A stretch of 9,994 nucleotides of DNA from Candidatus Daviesbacteria bacterium (GCA_016186985.1 JACPKO010000057.1:1-9994); one strand, 5' to 3'. Shown: positions 1 through 5,955, counted from the first letter of the stretch. The notes: generated by a model not told the origin, from the sequence alone. Program-made: numbers and translations.

Positions 1-4
1 AGTT

Positions 5-235
5 ATGCAGACAATATCTAAATCACAATTAAAATCTCAACTTTTAGAATACCTGCGCAAGGTGGAACAAGATAAAAAAGCCTTGATAATAACCCATGGT
101 GGTAAACCTGTGGTTAAAATTACTCCATATAATGAAGATCCAGAGAAGATTCTTAAATCTTTGCGTAACAGCGTAATCTACTTTGAGGATCCAGATGAAC
201 CTGTAGGGGTGGACGACTGGGAAGCACTTCGATGA
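5..235 (+). CDS. Phd/YefM-family antitoxin
   Basis: This 76-residue protein looks like a type II antitoxin of the Phd/YefM family, which binds DNA through its N-terminal half and neutralises its partner toxin with its C-terminal tail. Residues 1-42 show the family pattern: an early MQTISKSQLK stretch, a helix, then the hairpin ALIITHGGKPVVKITPY, matching the usual (V/I)T..GKPVA.I.P. The acidic tail at residues 43-76 (YFEDPDEPVGVDDWEALR at the end) fits a toxin-wrapping segment. It ends 19 nt before a PIN-domain gene on the same strand, the usual antitoxin-first order. Only four bases lie upstream of the ATG, so its promoter and ribosome-binding site cannot be judged. The family call is confident; the specific subfamily is not. 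Confidence 0.85.
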   Translation: MQTISKSQLKSQLLEYLRKVEQDKKALIITHGGKPVVKITPYNEDPEKILKSLRNSVIYFEDPDEPVGVDDWEALR

Positions 236-254
236 ACTCAGTACAAGCACTAAA

Positions 255-650
255 ATGATTCTTTTAGATACTCAGGCTCTAATCTGGTGGATTGATAACC
301 CGAAAAAACTTTCAGCTAAAGTTCAAAGAGAAATAGAAAAAGAAAAGTCTCAGGGAATATTAGCCGTTTCTTCAATCAGTGTATGGGAAATTTATCTCAA
401 GACTGAGAAAGGTAAATTGAAGCTGACATTGGATGTGGACAGTTGGCTAGAAAAAATTGAAAGCTTATCTTTTATCCATTTCATTCCTGTTAATAATAAA
501 ATAGCAGCTAAGTCAGTGAATTTACCAGGAAAATTTCATGATGATCCTGCAGACAGAATGATAGTAGCAACAGCCAGGGAAATGGGGGCAGTTTTAGTTA
601 CAAGTGACGATAAAATCAGGAAGTACCCGCATATCCAAACAATCTGGTAA
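255..650 (+). CDS. vapC: PIN-domain toxin (VapC-like ribonuclease)
   Basis: This 131-residue protein is a PIN-domain nuclease of the kind paired with Phd antitoxins; PIN toxins cut RNA with a metal-bound cluster of acidic residues. The visible acidic positions are Asp5 in LLDTQALIW, Glu45 in SVWEI, Asp100 in HDDPADRMIVATA, and Asp118/Asp119 in VTSDD. The cluster is complete and the length is normal, so the enzyme looks intact. It lies 19 nt after the antitoxin stop and is presumably co-transcribed with it. There is no clear Shine-Dalgarno sequence before the ATG, so translation may be coupled to the antitoxin. Its stop is only 4 nt from a 20-bp sequence that repeats the 3' end of atpC. The target RNA cannot be told from sequence. 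Confidence 0.87.
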   Translation: MILLDTQALIWWIDNPKKLSAKVQREIEKEKSQGILAVSSISVWEIYLKTEKGKLKLTLDVDSWLEKIESLSFIHFIPVNNKIAAKSVNLPGKFHDDPADRMIVATAREMGAVLVTSDDKIRKYPHIQTIW

Positions 651-654
651 ACGT

Positions 655-674
655 TAAAAATGCGGCTGGATGTT
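655..674 (-). repeat. Displaced copy of the atpC 3' end (left direct repeat)
   Basis: These 20 bp match 1419-1438 with one mismatch (A660 against C1424) and share the 14-mer TGCGGCTGGATGTT exactly. On the - strand, in the atpC frame, they read NIQPHF and then a TAA stop at 656-654, against NIQPQF and TAG for atpC itself. A few further residues (TYI against IYT) also resemble the atpC tail. The two copies bracket the AbrB-PIN module, which points to insertion of that module, or to a partial duplication of the end of the operon. No integrase is present. Confidence 0.7.
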
Positions 675-697
675 TATGTAGGTTTGATCTTGAATGA

Positions 698-1144
698 CTA
701 AACTTTAATTTCCTGAAGCAATAAAACTTTGACATCTTTAAATCTTTTAAGCCTTGAGTTATTGGTAATAAAAACCCGGGATTTTGAAAAAATTGCAGTA
801 GCCAATTGGATACAGTCAGGCAATTTAAATTTATAATCTCTTTTAATTCCGGCTGCTATTTTAATTATATCTTCTGTTACATCTATTAAGTCCAGATTAG
901 GTATTTTTTTTATATGAAACTCTATATCTTTGAGTGCACCAGCATCAAATTTATTTGAAGTCAGAACTTCTCCTAAAATTATAATACTGGTAACAGCTGT
1001 ACCGATTTTGCCTTCAATAAGCAATTCAAAAATAGGGATTGTTTTATCGCCAAATTCCGGATTTTGATTAAAGAAATAGACAAAAATATTGGTATCAATA
1101 GCTATTGTCTGATACTTATTTTGAAGCTGTTTCAGGTTTATCAT
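698..1144 (-). CDS. vapC: PIN-domain toxin (VapC-like ribonuclease) of the AbrB-type module
   Basis: This 148-residue protein is a second PIN-domain nuclease, not closely similar to the one at 255-650. The expected acidic residues are Asp17 in AIDTNIF, Glu59 in ILGEVL and Asp110 in LPDCIQLATA. The fourth position, normally in a TND or TSD motif, reads ITNNSRLKRF, so the usual Asp is Asn129. Activity often survives changes at this least conserved site, but this is uncertain here. Its start overlaps the 3' end of the AbrB-like antitoxin gene by 29 nt, a strong sign of translational coupling. A purine-rich GAGAGAAG lies about 7 nt before the ATG. It converges on the other PIN gene with a 47-bp gap and no evident terminator. 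Confidence 0.85.
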   Translation of the reverse strand: MINLKQLQNKYQTIAIDTNIFVYFFNQNPEFGDKTIPIFELLIEGKIGTAVTSIIILGEVLTSNKFDAGALKDIEFHIKKIPNLDLIDVTEDIIKIAAGIKRDYKFKLPDCIQLATAIFSKSRVFITNNSRLKRFKDVKVLLLQEIKV

Positions 1145-1376
1145 CCCATTCTTCTCTCATTTTTTCAATTTCTTTAATAGGATCTATATTCTTCCAGTAT
1201 TTTTTCAAAGCCCCATAATTTTTCTTCACCCAATCCTTACCGCTCGTATTGATAATGATTGTATCTCCGGAAGAATAAACGTTAACTTTTGCTCCCGGAT
1301 TTATACCTTTAACCTGTTTTCTTAATTGCTTTGGTATTACTATCTGATACTTTGGGCCGACCGTAACTTGCTGCAT
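1116..1376 (-). CDS. vapB: AbrB/MazE-type antitoxin (VapB-like)
   Basis: This 86-residue protein is a swapped-hairpin AbrB/SpoVT-type DNA-binding antitoxin. Residues 1-43 carry the fold signature: a VTVGPKYQIVIPKQLRK strand-turn-helix, then INPGAKVNVY and a final strand. Residues 47-86 form a charged tail (KKYWKNIDPIKEIEKMREEW) that should wrap around the PIN toxin. It precedes and overlaps the PIN gene by 29 nt. A strong promoter lies directly upstream, with two GTTATACG copies placed so that the antitoxin could repress its own transcription, as is usual for the family. The ATG is only about 9 nt from the -10 box, so the mRNA is probably leaderless and no Shine-Dalgarno is needed. Confidence 0.86.
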   Translation of the reverse strand: MQQVTVGPKYQIVIPKQLRKQVKGINPGAKVNVYSSGDTIIINTSGKDWVKKNYGALKKYWKNIDPIKEIEKMREEWDDKPETASK

Positions 1377-1415
1377 AGTTATACGATTTTAATCAATTTC
1401 GTTATACGTTGTCAA
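1377..1415 (-). promoter_or_regulatory. Promoter of the AbrB-PIN module, probably leaderless
   Basis: On the - strand there is a perfect -35 box TTGACA (1415-1410), an 18-nt spacer and a -10 box TAAAAT (1391-1386, 5 of 6). The ATG begins 9 nt after the -10 box. Transcription starting 6-8 nt after the box would leave a leader of about 1-3 nt. The -35 box begins only 3 nt past the atpC stop codon, so the module is fitted tightly behind the ATPase operon. Confidence 0.65.
1378..1408. promoter_or_regulatory. Direct repeat GTTATACG x2, candidate antitoxin operator
   Basis: GTTATACG occurs at 1378-1385 and again at 1401-1408, 23 bp apart from start to start, about two helical turns. One copy lies in the promoter spacer and the other between the -10 box and the start codon. 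A protein bound to both would block RNA polymerase. The antitoxin encoded here is the natural candidate, but this is inference. Confidence 0.5.
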
Positions 1416-1417
1416 TA

Positions 1418-1744
1418 CTAAAACTGCGGCTGGATGTTGGTATAAATTTTTACAAAATTGTCTTTGGTAAAAATTATCGCCGTATCAAAATCATATTTCA
1501 CCTCAGCGACATCACGCTCAAAAAACTGATCCAGCGCGAAAGCTTTCGAAATCTTCCCTTCATTCCCCTTTTTTTTAACACGCAGGATAACAGGGTTTTT
1601 TTGGACTAAGGTTATAAAATTTGCGTGAAACGGCAGAATGTCAAATTTCCCTGTTGAGTTAACTGAACTTATAGACAATACTTTCCCCTCAAAAATAGTC
1701 TGGGTGGGGGAAATGATTTTAACATTAAGAAAATTCTGAGCCAT
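1418..1744 (-). CDS. atpC: F1 ATPase epsilon subunit, lacking the C-terminal helices
   Basis: This 108-residue protein is the epsilon subunit, part of the central stalk that contacts gamma and the c-ring. Residues 5-50 match the N-terminal beta-sandwich: LNVKIISPTQTIFEGKV, then GKFDILPFHANFITL, the counterpart of GELGIYPGHAPLLT. Usual epsilon subunits have about 130-140 residues and end in two helices that can extend into F1 and inhibit ATP hydrolysis. Here the protein stops after the beta domain (NIQPQF), so that inhibitory arm is absent. It is the last gene of the operon, after beta, in the normal order. No Shine-Dalgarno precedes the ATG; the upstream DNA is AATTTTC-type repeat. Its last codons are duplicated at 655-674. 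Confidence 0.88.
   Translation of the reverse strand: MAQNFLNVKIISPTQTIFEGKVLSISSVNSTGKFDILPFHANFITLVQKNPVILRVKKKGNEGKISKAFALDQFFERDVAEVKYDFDTAIIFTKDNFVKIYTNIQPQF
1419..1438 (-). repeat. Right direct repeat: atpC 3' end
   Basis: This is the partner of the 20-bp copy at 655-674 (19 of 20 identical). It covers the last six sense codons and most of the stop codon of atpC. Between the two copies lie only the AbrB-like antitoxin, its PIN toxin and their promoter. Confidence 0.7.
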
Positions 1745-1860
1745 GTTGATTAATTTTCAATTACCAATTTTCGCAATTTGATAAATCAAATTGGGTGAGT
1801 TATGAATTTTCAATGTTACATTGATCATTGATATTTGATTGTAAATTGTAAATTGAAAAT
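1745..1860. repeat. Heptamer-periodic inverted repeat between beta and epsilon genes
   Basis: This 116-bp spacer is built from degenerate 7-bp units such as AATTTTC and AATTTAC. The left end (TAATTTTCAATTACCAAT from 1751) is complementary in bulk to the right end (TTGTAAATTGTAAATTGAAA), so the RNA could fold into a long imperfect hairpin. Within it lies a perfect hairpin, CAATTTGAT-AA-ATCAAATTG, at 1774-1793. Bases 1751-1772 are identical to 6481-6502, which also sits just upstream of a start codon. Confidence 0.6.
1765..1817 (+). repeat. 53-bp dispersed element, copy 1 (inverted relative to copy 2)
   Basis: By eye, 49 of 53 bases match the reverse complement of 3335-3387. Two of the four differences are in the 2-nt loop of the central CAATTTGAT hairpin. 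The two copies bracket the beta gene exactly, in opposite orientation. Confidence 0.75.
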
Positions 1861-3255
1861 TTACTTAATATCCTTTAGTGTTCCTATATACATAAACTTT
1901 TCTTCAGGAATATTGTCCAGCTTACCACTAATTATTGACTGAATATCAGCTACTGCCTGCGTCCGCTCTACGTACACCCCTCTTTTTCCCGACTGTGCTT
2001 CAGTCATAAAAAATGGCTGGGTCAAAAAATTGATGATTTTTTTGGTCCGCTGATATAAAAGACGGTCCTGCGAGGACAATTCAGCCTCACCGACAATTGC
2101 CACGATATGAACCAAAGAATTATATTCGGAAAGCATCTTCTGGAAAGCTATGGCAACCTCAAAATGCTCCGAACCGACAATACTTCTCTTTAAAGCAGAC
2201 GTTGAAGACGCAGACAAATCGATCGGCGGGTAAATGTTATGCTGGGCAACATTCCGGCTCAATACAATTGCCGTATCAAAAAAGGAAGTAATAGCAGTTA
2301 CGGCCGGGTCGTTTGTCTCATCTGCAGGCACATACACAGTCTGAACAGAGGTAATTGAGCCGTTAACAGTTGAAACCAGCCTGTCTTCCAGCTGGGACAA
2401 TTCGGTCAGCATTGTAGCCTGATACCCTTGTTCCGAAGGAAGAGTTCCGAGAAGTGTAGCCAGTTCATTACCGGCCTGGACAAACCTGAACATATTGTCA
2501 ATAAAAAATAAAACATCTTTTTTTAATGAGTCGCGGAAGTATTCTCCGATAGCGGCGGCGGCCAGCGCTACCCGGAACCGTACACCTGCGTTTTCATTCA
2601 TGTTTCCTAAAACAATAGCGGTATTAGGTAATACCCTGGTTTCAAAAAGCCTTTGATAAAGCTCCTGTCCTTCACGGATACGCTCTCCTACTCCGGCAAA
2701 TACGGAAACTCCGTTATGCCTCAAGGTAATATTATGCAGTAGTTCGGTTATCAAAATGGTTTTTCCGACCCCTGCCCCGCCGACAAATCCGGTTTTTCCT
2801 CCCCTTAAAATCGGGGTTAAAAAATCTATTACTTTAATACCCGTCTCAAGTATTTGTGAAGTCATAGCTATCGTATTAAGGGAGGGGGTTTTTGAATATA
2901 CCGACCGGCGCTTGTCTGCGTTAATTGGTTTACCATTGTCCAGAGGGTTTCCAAACAAGTCAATCGCCCTGCCTAAAAGCGAATTGCTCTCAGGAACTGA
3001 AATTTGGGAGCTAGTACCGATAATTTTCATCCCCCGGTATAGTTTGTCCGGATCAGAAAGAATCAGACATGAAACATATTGTTTTTCCTGAAAAAATACT
3101 TCCAGGCAAACTTGTTTATCTTCGGGTGAAATTAAGGCTTCGTTAAGTCCTGGCAGTCCGGAACCGGATGACTGAACTTCCGCTATCTGACCGCGGACAG
3201 AAACTATAATTCCCTCAAAATTAGTTTTTTCAACTGTTGGCAAGTTTTTGTCCAT
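1861..3255 (-). CDS. atpD: F1 ATPase beta subunit (catalytic)
   Basis: This 464-residue protein is the catalytic beta subunit, which hydrolyses or makes ATP in the alpha3-beta3 head. It keeps the P-loop GGAGVGKT (159-166), the catalytic glutamate Glu191 in GVGERIREG, MNENAGVRFRVAL (219-231), and Walker B LFFIDN with Asp253. It also keeps ITSVQTVYVPADETNDPA (301-318). The DELSEED loop, which pushes on gamma, is degenerate: AELSSQD (391-397). The C-terminus is about the normal length or slightly short. I chose the ATG at 3255; an in-frame TTG three codons upstream lies in the intergenic repeat. No Shine-Dalgarno is visible. The gene sits between gamma and epsilon, as in standard operons, and is bracketed by inverted copies of a 53-bp element. 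The enzyme looks active. Confidence 0.95.
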   Translation of the reverse strand: MDKNLPTVEKTNFEGIIVSVRGQIAEVQSSGSGLPGLNEALISPEDKQVCLEVFFQEKQYVSCLILSDPDKLYRGMKIIGTSSQISVPESNSLLGRAIDLFGNPLDNGKPINADKRRSVYSKTPSLNTIAMTSQILETGIKVIDFLTPILRGGKTGFVGGAGVGKTILITELLHNITLRHNGVSVFAGVGERIREGQELYQRLFETRVLPNTAIVLGNMNENAGVRFRVALAAAAIGEYFRDSLKKDVLFFIDNMFRFVQAGNELATLLGTLPSEQGYQATMLTELSQLEDRLVSTVNGSITSVQTVYVPADETNDPAVTAITSFFDTAIVLSRNVAQHNIYPPIDLSASSTSALKRSIVGSEHFEVAIAFQKMLSEYNSLVHIVAIVGEAELSSQDRLLYQRTKKIINFLTQPFFMTEAQSGKRGVYVERTQAVADIQSIISGKLDNIPEEKFMYIGTLKDIK

Positions 3256-3300
3256 AATAACCAATTTTCAATTTTTAATTTACAATTTTCAGTCAAATGC

Positions 3301-3347
3301 CAATGAACCAATTTTCAAATTGTTTGGTCATTTAAACATTGAAAATT
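3301..3347 (+). repeat. 47-bp dispersed element, copy 1
   Basis: It aligns without gaps to 6520-6566 in the same orientation, with roughly 40 of 47 bases identical by eye. Shared blocks are ATCAATTTTCAAAT-like, TTTGGTCATTTA and ATTGAAAATT. Both copies are in the middle of ATPase-operon spacers, away from the coding sequence. Confidence 0.55.
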
Positions 3348-3387
3348 TATAACTCGCCCAATTTGATAAATCAAATTGCGAAAATTG
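3335..3387 (-). repeat. 53-bp dispersed element, copy 2
   Basis: This is the inverse partner of 1765-1817 (49 of 53). It contains the same perfect hairpin, CAATTTGAT-AA-ATCAAATTG, here at 3359-3378, followed by GCGAAAATTG. Recombination between the two copies would invert the beta gene. Confidence 0.75.
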
Positions 3388-3398
3388 TAAATTGTAAA

Positions 3399-4247
3399 TT
3401 AAAAACTACTCTTCTTCATCGCTGCTATGGTTTCCAATATCCTTGAGTTTTGGATACTTCTTTGGGCATTTAAAAGGAGTCCTTCCTGGGTATCTAGATA
3501 CTTTTGGGCTTCGTTTTGGGCGTTATCCATCGATATTAGCCTTGATGCGGTTCGTGCAAGTTCCGCTTCCAAAAACGCCGCTTCTAAAAGCAAAATCTTG
3601 ATTTGGCTGTCAAAAAAATCAACCATAATTTTTACTTCAGGCTCGATGATGAAATTTCTAATAAGCGTTACCAATTCTTCAGGCACCTGGGTTTCTAAAC
3701 CTACCTGTCCTTCAGACTGATTAATATCAACAATTATTGGTTTTTGAACCAAAACTGATAAAAATTGCGGATAAAAGACTAAAACTTTACTATAGGGATT
3801 AATATAACCGGACAAGGTTAAAAATTCTTCGTTAGTAGGAAAGTCCCCGGCCAGTATCATATGTTTATAACTTAATGCATAGTTTACTGATTTAAGGCTT
3901 TCTATACCGGCTTTGCCTATAATCAGCTTGTCGCTTCTAATTTTACTTACCTGAACCAGAAAGAATTCTATTAGTTCATTTGTAATTTTTCCATAGAACC
4001 GCTGGTTTGATGTTAAAACAAGGCTCAAAGTTTTTCCATTTTTTGGGAGCGGTACTATCTTCCTATCCTTTGCTATAATGTTTATCAGAACAAAGATATT
4101 GGAAAGCTCTTTAAAAAAATCGCGGTTTTTAAGGACACCGGAACGGATCCGTTTTAGCTTTGAGGAGGCAATCTGGGTAAAAGCCTGGGTTATTTGCTTT
4201 AAAGACTGCGCCTCTTCTATTAAATTGTTGATTTCTTTAATGGTCAT
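3399..4247 (-). CDS. atpG: F1 ATPase gamma subunit (rotor shaft)
   Basis: This 282-residue protein is the gamma subunit, the coiled-coil shaft that turns inside the alpha3-beta3 head. The N-terminal helix MTIKEINNLIEEAQSLKQIT (1-20), followed by QAFTQIASSKLKRI, matches the family pattern I..R...V..T.KIT.AM..VA.SK. The C-terminal helix matches at AAFLEAELARTASRLISMDNA (223-243) and at RSIQNSRILETIAAM. The usual SDRGLCGG motif in the middle domain is changed to SNQRFYGK (80-87). Length is normal. I chose the ATG at 4247 because it places the conserved helix at the N-terminus; an ATG nine codons upstream lies in repeat DNA. No Shine-Dalgarno is adjacent, although a perfect one lies 87 nt upstream at the end of the alpha gene. 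Confidence 0.92.
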   Translation of the reverse strand: MTIKEINNLIEEAQSLKQITQAFTQIASSKLKRIRSGVLKNRDFFKELSNIFVLINIIAKDRKIVPLPKNGKTLSLVLTSNQRFYGKITNELIEFFLVQVSKIRSDKLIIGKAGIESLKSVNYALSYKHMILAGDFPTNEEFLTLSGYINPYSKVLVFYPQFLSVLVQKPIIVDINQSEGQVGLETQVPEELVTLIRNFIIEPEVKIMVDFFDSQIKILLLEAAFLEAELARTASRLISMDNAQNEAQKYLDTQEGLLLNAQRSIQNSRILETIAAMKKSSF

Positions 4248-4308
4248 GGCCGGAAATACAAATTCAAAATGCAAAGTTCAAAATGCAAAATTATTGTAGT
4301 TTTGCAAA

Positions 4309-4327
4309 GTCCCGATTAAATCGGGAC
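4309..4327. repeat. Perfect 19-bp palindrome in the alpha/gamma spacer
   Basis: The arms GTCCCGATT and AATCGGGAC flank a single A. This is the most GC-rich element in the spacer and would form a stable hairpin in the mRNA. It has no following T-run on the - strand, so a simple intrinsic terminator is unlikely. It could be a processing or mRNA-stability signal, or a dispersed palindromic repeat. Confidence 0.7.
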
Positions 4328-4334
4328 AAGCAAA

Positions 4335-4342
4335 ACCTCCTT
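4335..4342 (-). promoter_or_regulatory. Stranded perfect Shine-Dalgarno at the alpha stop codon
   Basis: On the - strand the sequence AAGGAGGT overlaps the alpha stop codon, where a Shine-Dalgarno for the next gene would be expected. The gamma ATG is 87 nt away, beyond the palindrome and heptamers. The closest start, TTG at 4329, opens only 12 codons before TAA. One reading is that repeat DNA was inserted between the original site and gamma. Confidence 0.45.
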
Positions 4343-5840
4343 ACTTTTGACTTTTGAGTTTTGAGTTTTGAGTTCCTACTACCAGGTAATTATTTATCAC
4401 CGGTATTAGCGCGGTTAACTGTTTTAGAAATTCATCCAGTGTTTCTATCTCTGCCAGCTTTTCCAAAAACGCTTTTAGCGTTTCATCTTTGGTGAAAATA
4501 TCTAAAATTACAGCCTTTGATTTTTTTATAAATTCAGCGTCTTTTTCTAAAAAAAGAGGCGTGAAGGTAAGGCTCAACAAAACAATTTGCAGCTCCAGGT
4601 TTATCCTCGTTGAATTTTCCTGATTTAATAGTTCCTCAAATATTTCTTTTTGCTTCAAAGTCAGCCTTGTCTGGAACGGGAGCTCAGAGGAAAATTTGCT
4701 TATTGTCTGAAGTTCTGCTGCGCGGGCCATAAGCTCCCGTATCCTGCTTGAAAGTAAGTTTTGAAGGCGTTTTTGAGTTTGACGGCCAACCCTGGTTACC
4801 GAGAGTGATACGTCAATAGCCGGGGACTTACCCTGGTTGCGGAAATTAGAATTAAAAAGCAAATGCCCGTCTGTCATACCGACTAAATTTGTAGGCAGGT
4901 ATGTAGCAAAATCAGCCAGATTAACCTCAAGAACCGGGAGAGCGGTGATTGATCCTCCGCCGTTTTCGTCCTTAAAATTCCCGGCGCGTTCCAAAAGATG
5001 TGAGTGCTGGTAAAAAATATCACCGGGGTAAGATTCTCTCCCGGGAGTTTTACCTGAAAGCAGGGAAATTTCCCGGTAAATTTTAGCATGGGAGCCAATA
5101 TCATCCAGAATCAGCAAAACGTCACGGCCGGATTTTTGAAAATACTCGGAAACTGTAAACGCTGTTTGGGGAGTTAGATAAATTAAGGGCGCTGCTTCGG
5201 ATGAAGAAGCAGCAATCACTACCGTATAGGCCATTGCTCCGGTATCTTTAAGCACTTCCAGCAAGGATTTAAGCTGGCTTATTGGTTTACCTATTGAGGC
5301 ATAAATACAAACAACATTCCTCTCCCGCTGGTTTAAGATTAAATCAACTGTGAAAGCTGTTTTTCCTGCATGGGCATCCCCAAGTACCAATTCCCTCTGT
5401 CCTTTTCCGATAGGGATTAAAGTATCTATCAGGGTTATTCCTGTTACAAATTGTTCGGTGATAAATTTGCGCATGTTAATATTCGGGGCTTTCCTGTCAA
5501 GTTCGCTTTTAATATCTTTCCCCGTTGCAAGAAGCCTTTTGCCGTCAATTGAAACTCCTAAGGGATTAACCGCCCTTCCCAGTAAATATTCACCCATACT
5601 GATCGAGAGTCTGCTGTCGCTTCTTTTAAACAGCTCTCCGGGGTTTACCGCTCCTTCGTCCAGCATCAGGACCTCAACTTGCGTTTTATGCAGTGAATTG
5701 ACCCATCCTCTTTTGCCGGTTTCAGAAATAACCAGGTCGTTAATCTTAACTGTCGGCATACCGTCAAGAAATACGAGGAAGTCCCTGCTGGATGTAACAT
5801 AGCCTACTTCTTGGGTATTTTTGTTTAAATTAGGATCCAT
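4341..5840 (-). CDS. atpA: F1 ATPase alpha subunit
   Basis: This 499-residue protein is the alpha subunit, the non-catalytic partner in the F1 head. The P-loop is GDAHAGKT (154-161), changed from the usual GDRQTGKT but still a Walker A motif. Walker B is LLILDD (242-247). The arginine finger needed by the beta active site is present as Arg350 in LSVTRVG. PGRESYPGDIFYQHSHLLERA (266-286) is typical. The protein opens with MDPNLNKNTQEVGYVTSS and enters the beta barrel at once; the usual N-terminal helix of roughly 20 residues, which binds delta, is not visible. The C-terminus ends in a short tail encoded by heptamer repeats. No Shine-Dalgarno is seen before the ATG. The gene lies between delta and gamma in the standard order. 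Confidence 0.94.
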   Translation of the reverse strand: MDPNLNKNTQEVGYVTSSRDFLVFLDGMPTVKINDLVISETGKRGWVNSLHKTQVEVLMLDEGAVNPGELFKRSDSRLSISMGEYLLGRAVNPLGVSIDGKRLLATGKDIKSELDRKAPNINMRKFITEQFVTGITLIDTLIPIGKGQRELVLGDAHAGKTAFTVDLILNQRERNVVCIYASIGKPISQLKSLLEVLKDTGAMAYTVVIAASSSEAAPLIYLTPQTAFTVSEYFQKSGRDVLLILDDIGSHAKIYREISLLSGKTPGRESYPGDIFYQHSHLLERAGNFKDENGGGSITALPVLEVNLADFATYLPTNLVGMTDGHLLFNSNFRNQGKSPAIDVSLSVTRVGRQTQKRLQNLLSSRIRELMARAAELQTISKFSSELPFQTRLTLKQKEIFEELLNQENSTRINLELQIVLLSLTFTPLFLEKDAEFIKKSKAVILDIFTKDETLKAFLEKLAEIETLDEFLKQLTALIPVINNYLVVGTQNSKLKSQK

Positions 5841-5955
5841 TATTTATAGTGCAAAACTCAAAAGGCAAAGGTCAAAAGTACAAGTTAAAAATTAAAACTA
5901 AAAAAACTTTTGCATTTTGCGTTGTAATTTTACCTTTTGCATTTTGACTTTTGAA
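5841..5955. repeat. Heptamer-periodic inverted repeat between delta and alpha genes
   Basis: The left half carries GCAAAAC, TCAAAAG, GCAAAGG, TCAAAAG units from 5851. The right half carries complementary TTTTGCA and TTTTGAC units up to 5955. The two halves could pair into a long imperfect hairpin. The sequence differs from the AATTTTC-type spacers but has the same 7-bp period and the same inverted layout. Confidence 0.6.

Larger units (their letters stand above)
3256..3398. repeat. Heptamer-periodic inverted repeat between gamma and beta genes
   Basis: This 143-bp spacer is made of AATTTTC/AATTTAC-type heptamers. Its left arm (about 3260-3292, CAATTTTTAATTTACAAT) is complementary to its right arm (about 3378-3404, TTGTAAATTGTAAATTAA), giving a long imperfect hairpin. 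It also contains a 47-bp element shared with 6520-6566 and a 53-bp element shared in inverse with 1765-1817. Confidence 0.6.
4248..4376. repeat. Heptamer-periodic inverted repeat around the alpha/gamma junction
   Basis: The left arm (about 4261-4292, TGCAAAG/TTCAAAA/TGCAAAA units) is complementary to the right arm (4343-4374: ACTTTTG x2, AGTTTTG x2, AGTT). At the centre is a perfect 19-bp palindrome. The right arm is coding: it supplies the last residues of alpha (about QNSKLKSQK), so repeat DNA has extended into the 3' end of that gene. Confidence 0.6.

Noticed and set aside
3256..3398. Spacer repeats as a CRISPR array
   Set aside because: The units are degenerate 7-mers without unique spacers, and no cas gene is present.
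5350..5802. A 150-codon + strand ORF opposite the alpha gene
   Set aside because: The - strand encodes alpha with clear P-loop and other motifs across this region, so the + strand frame is a shadow.
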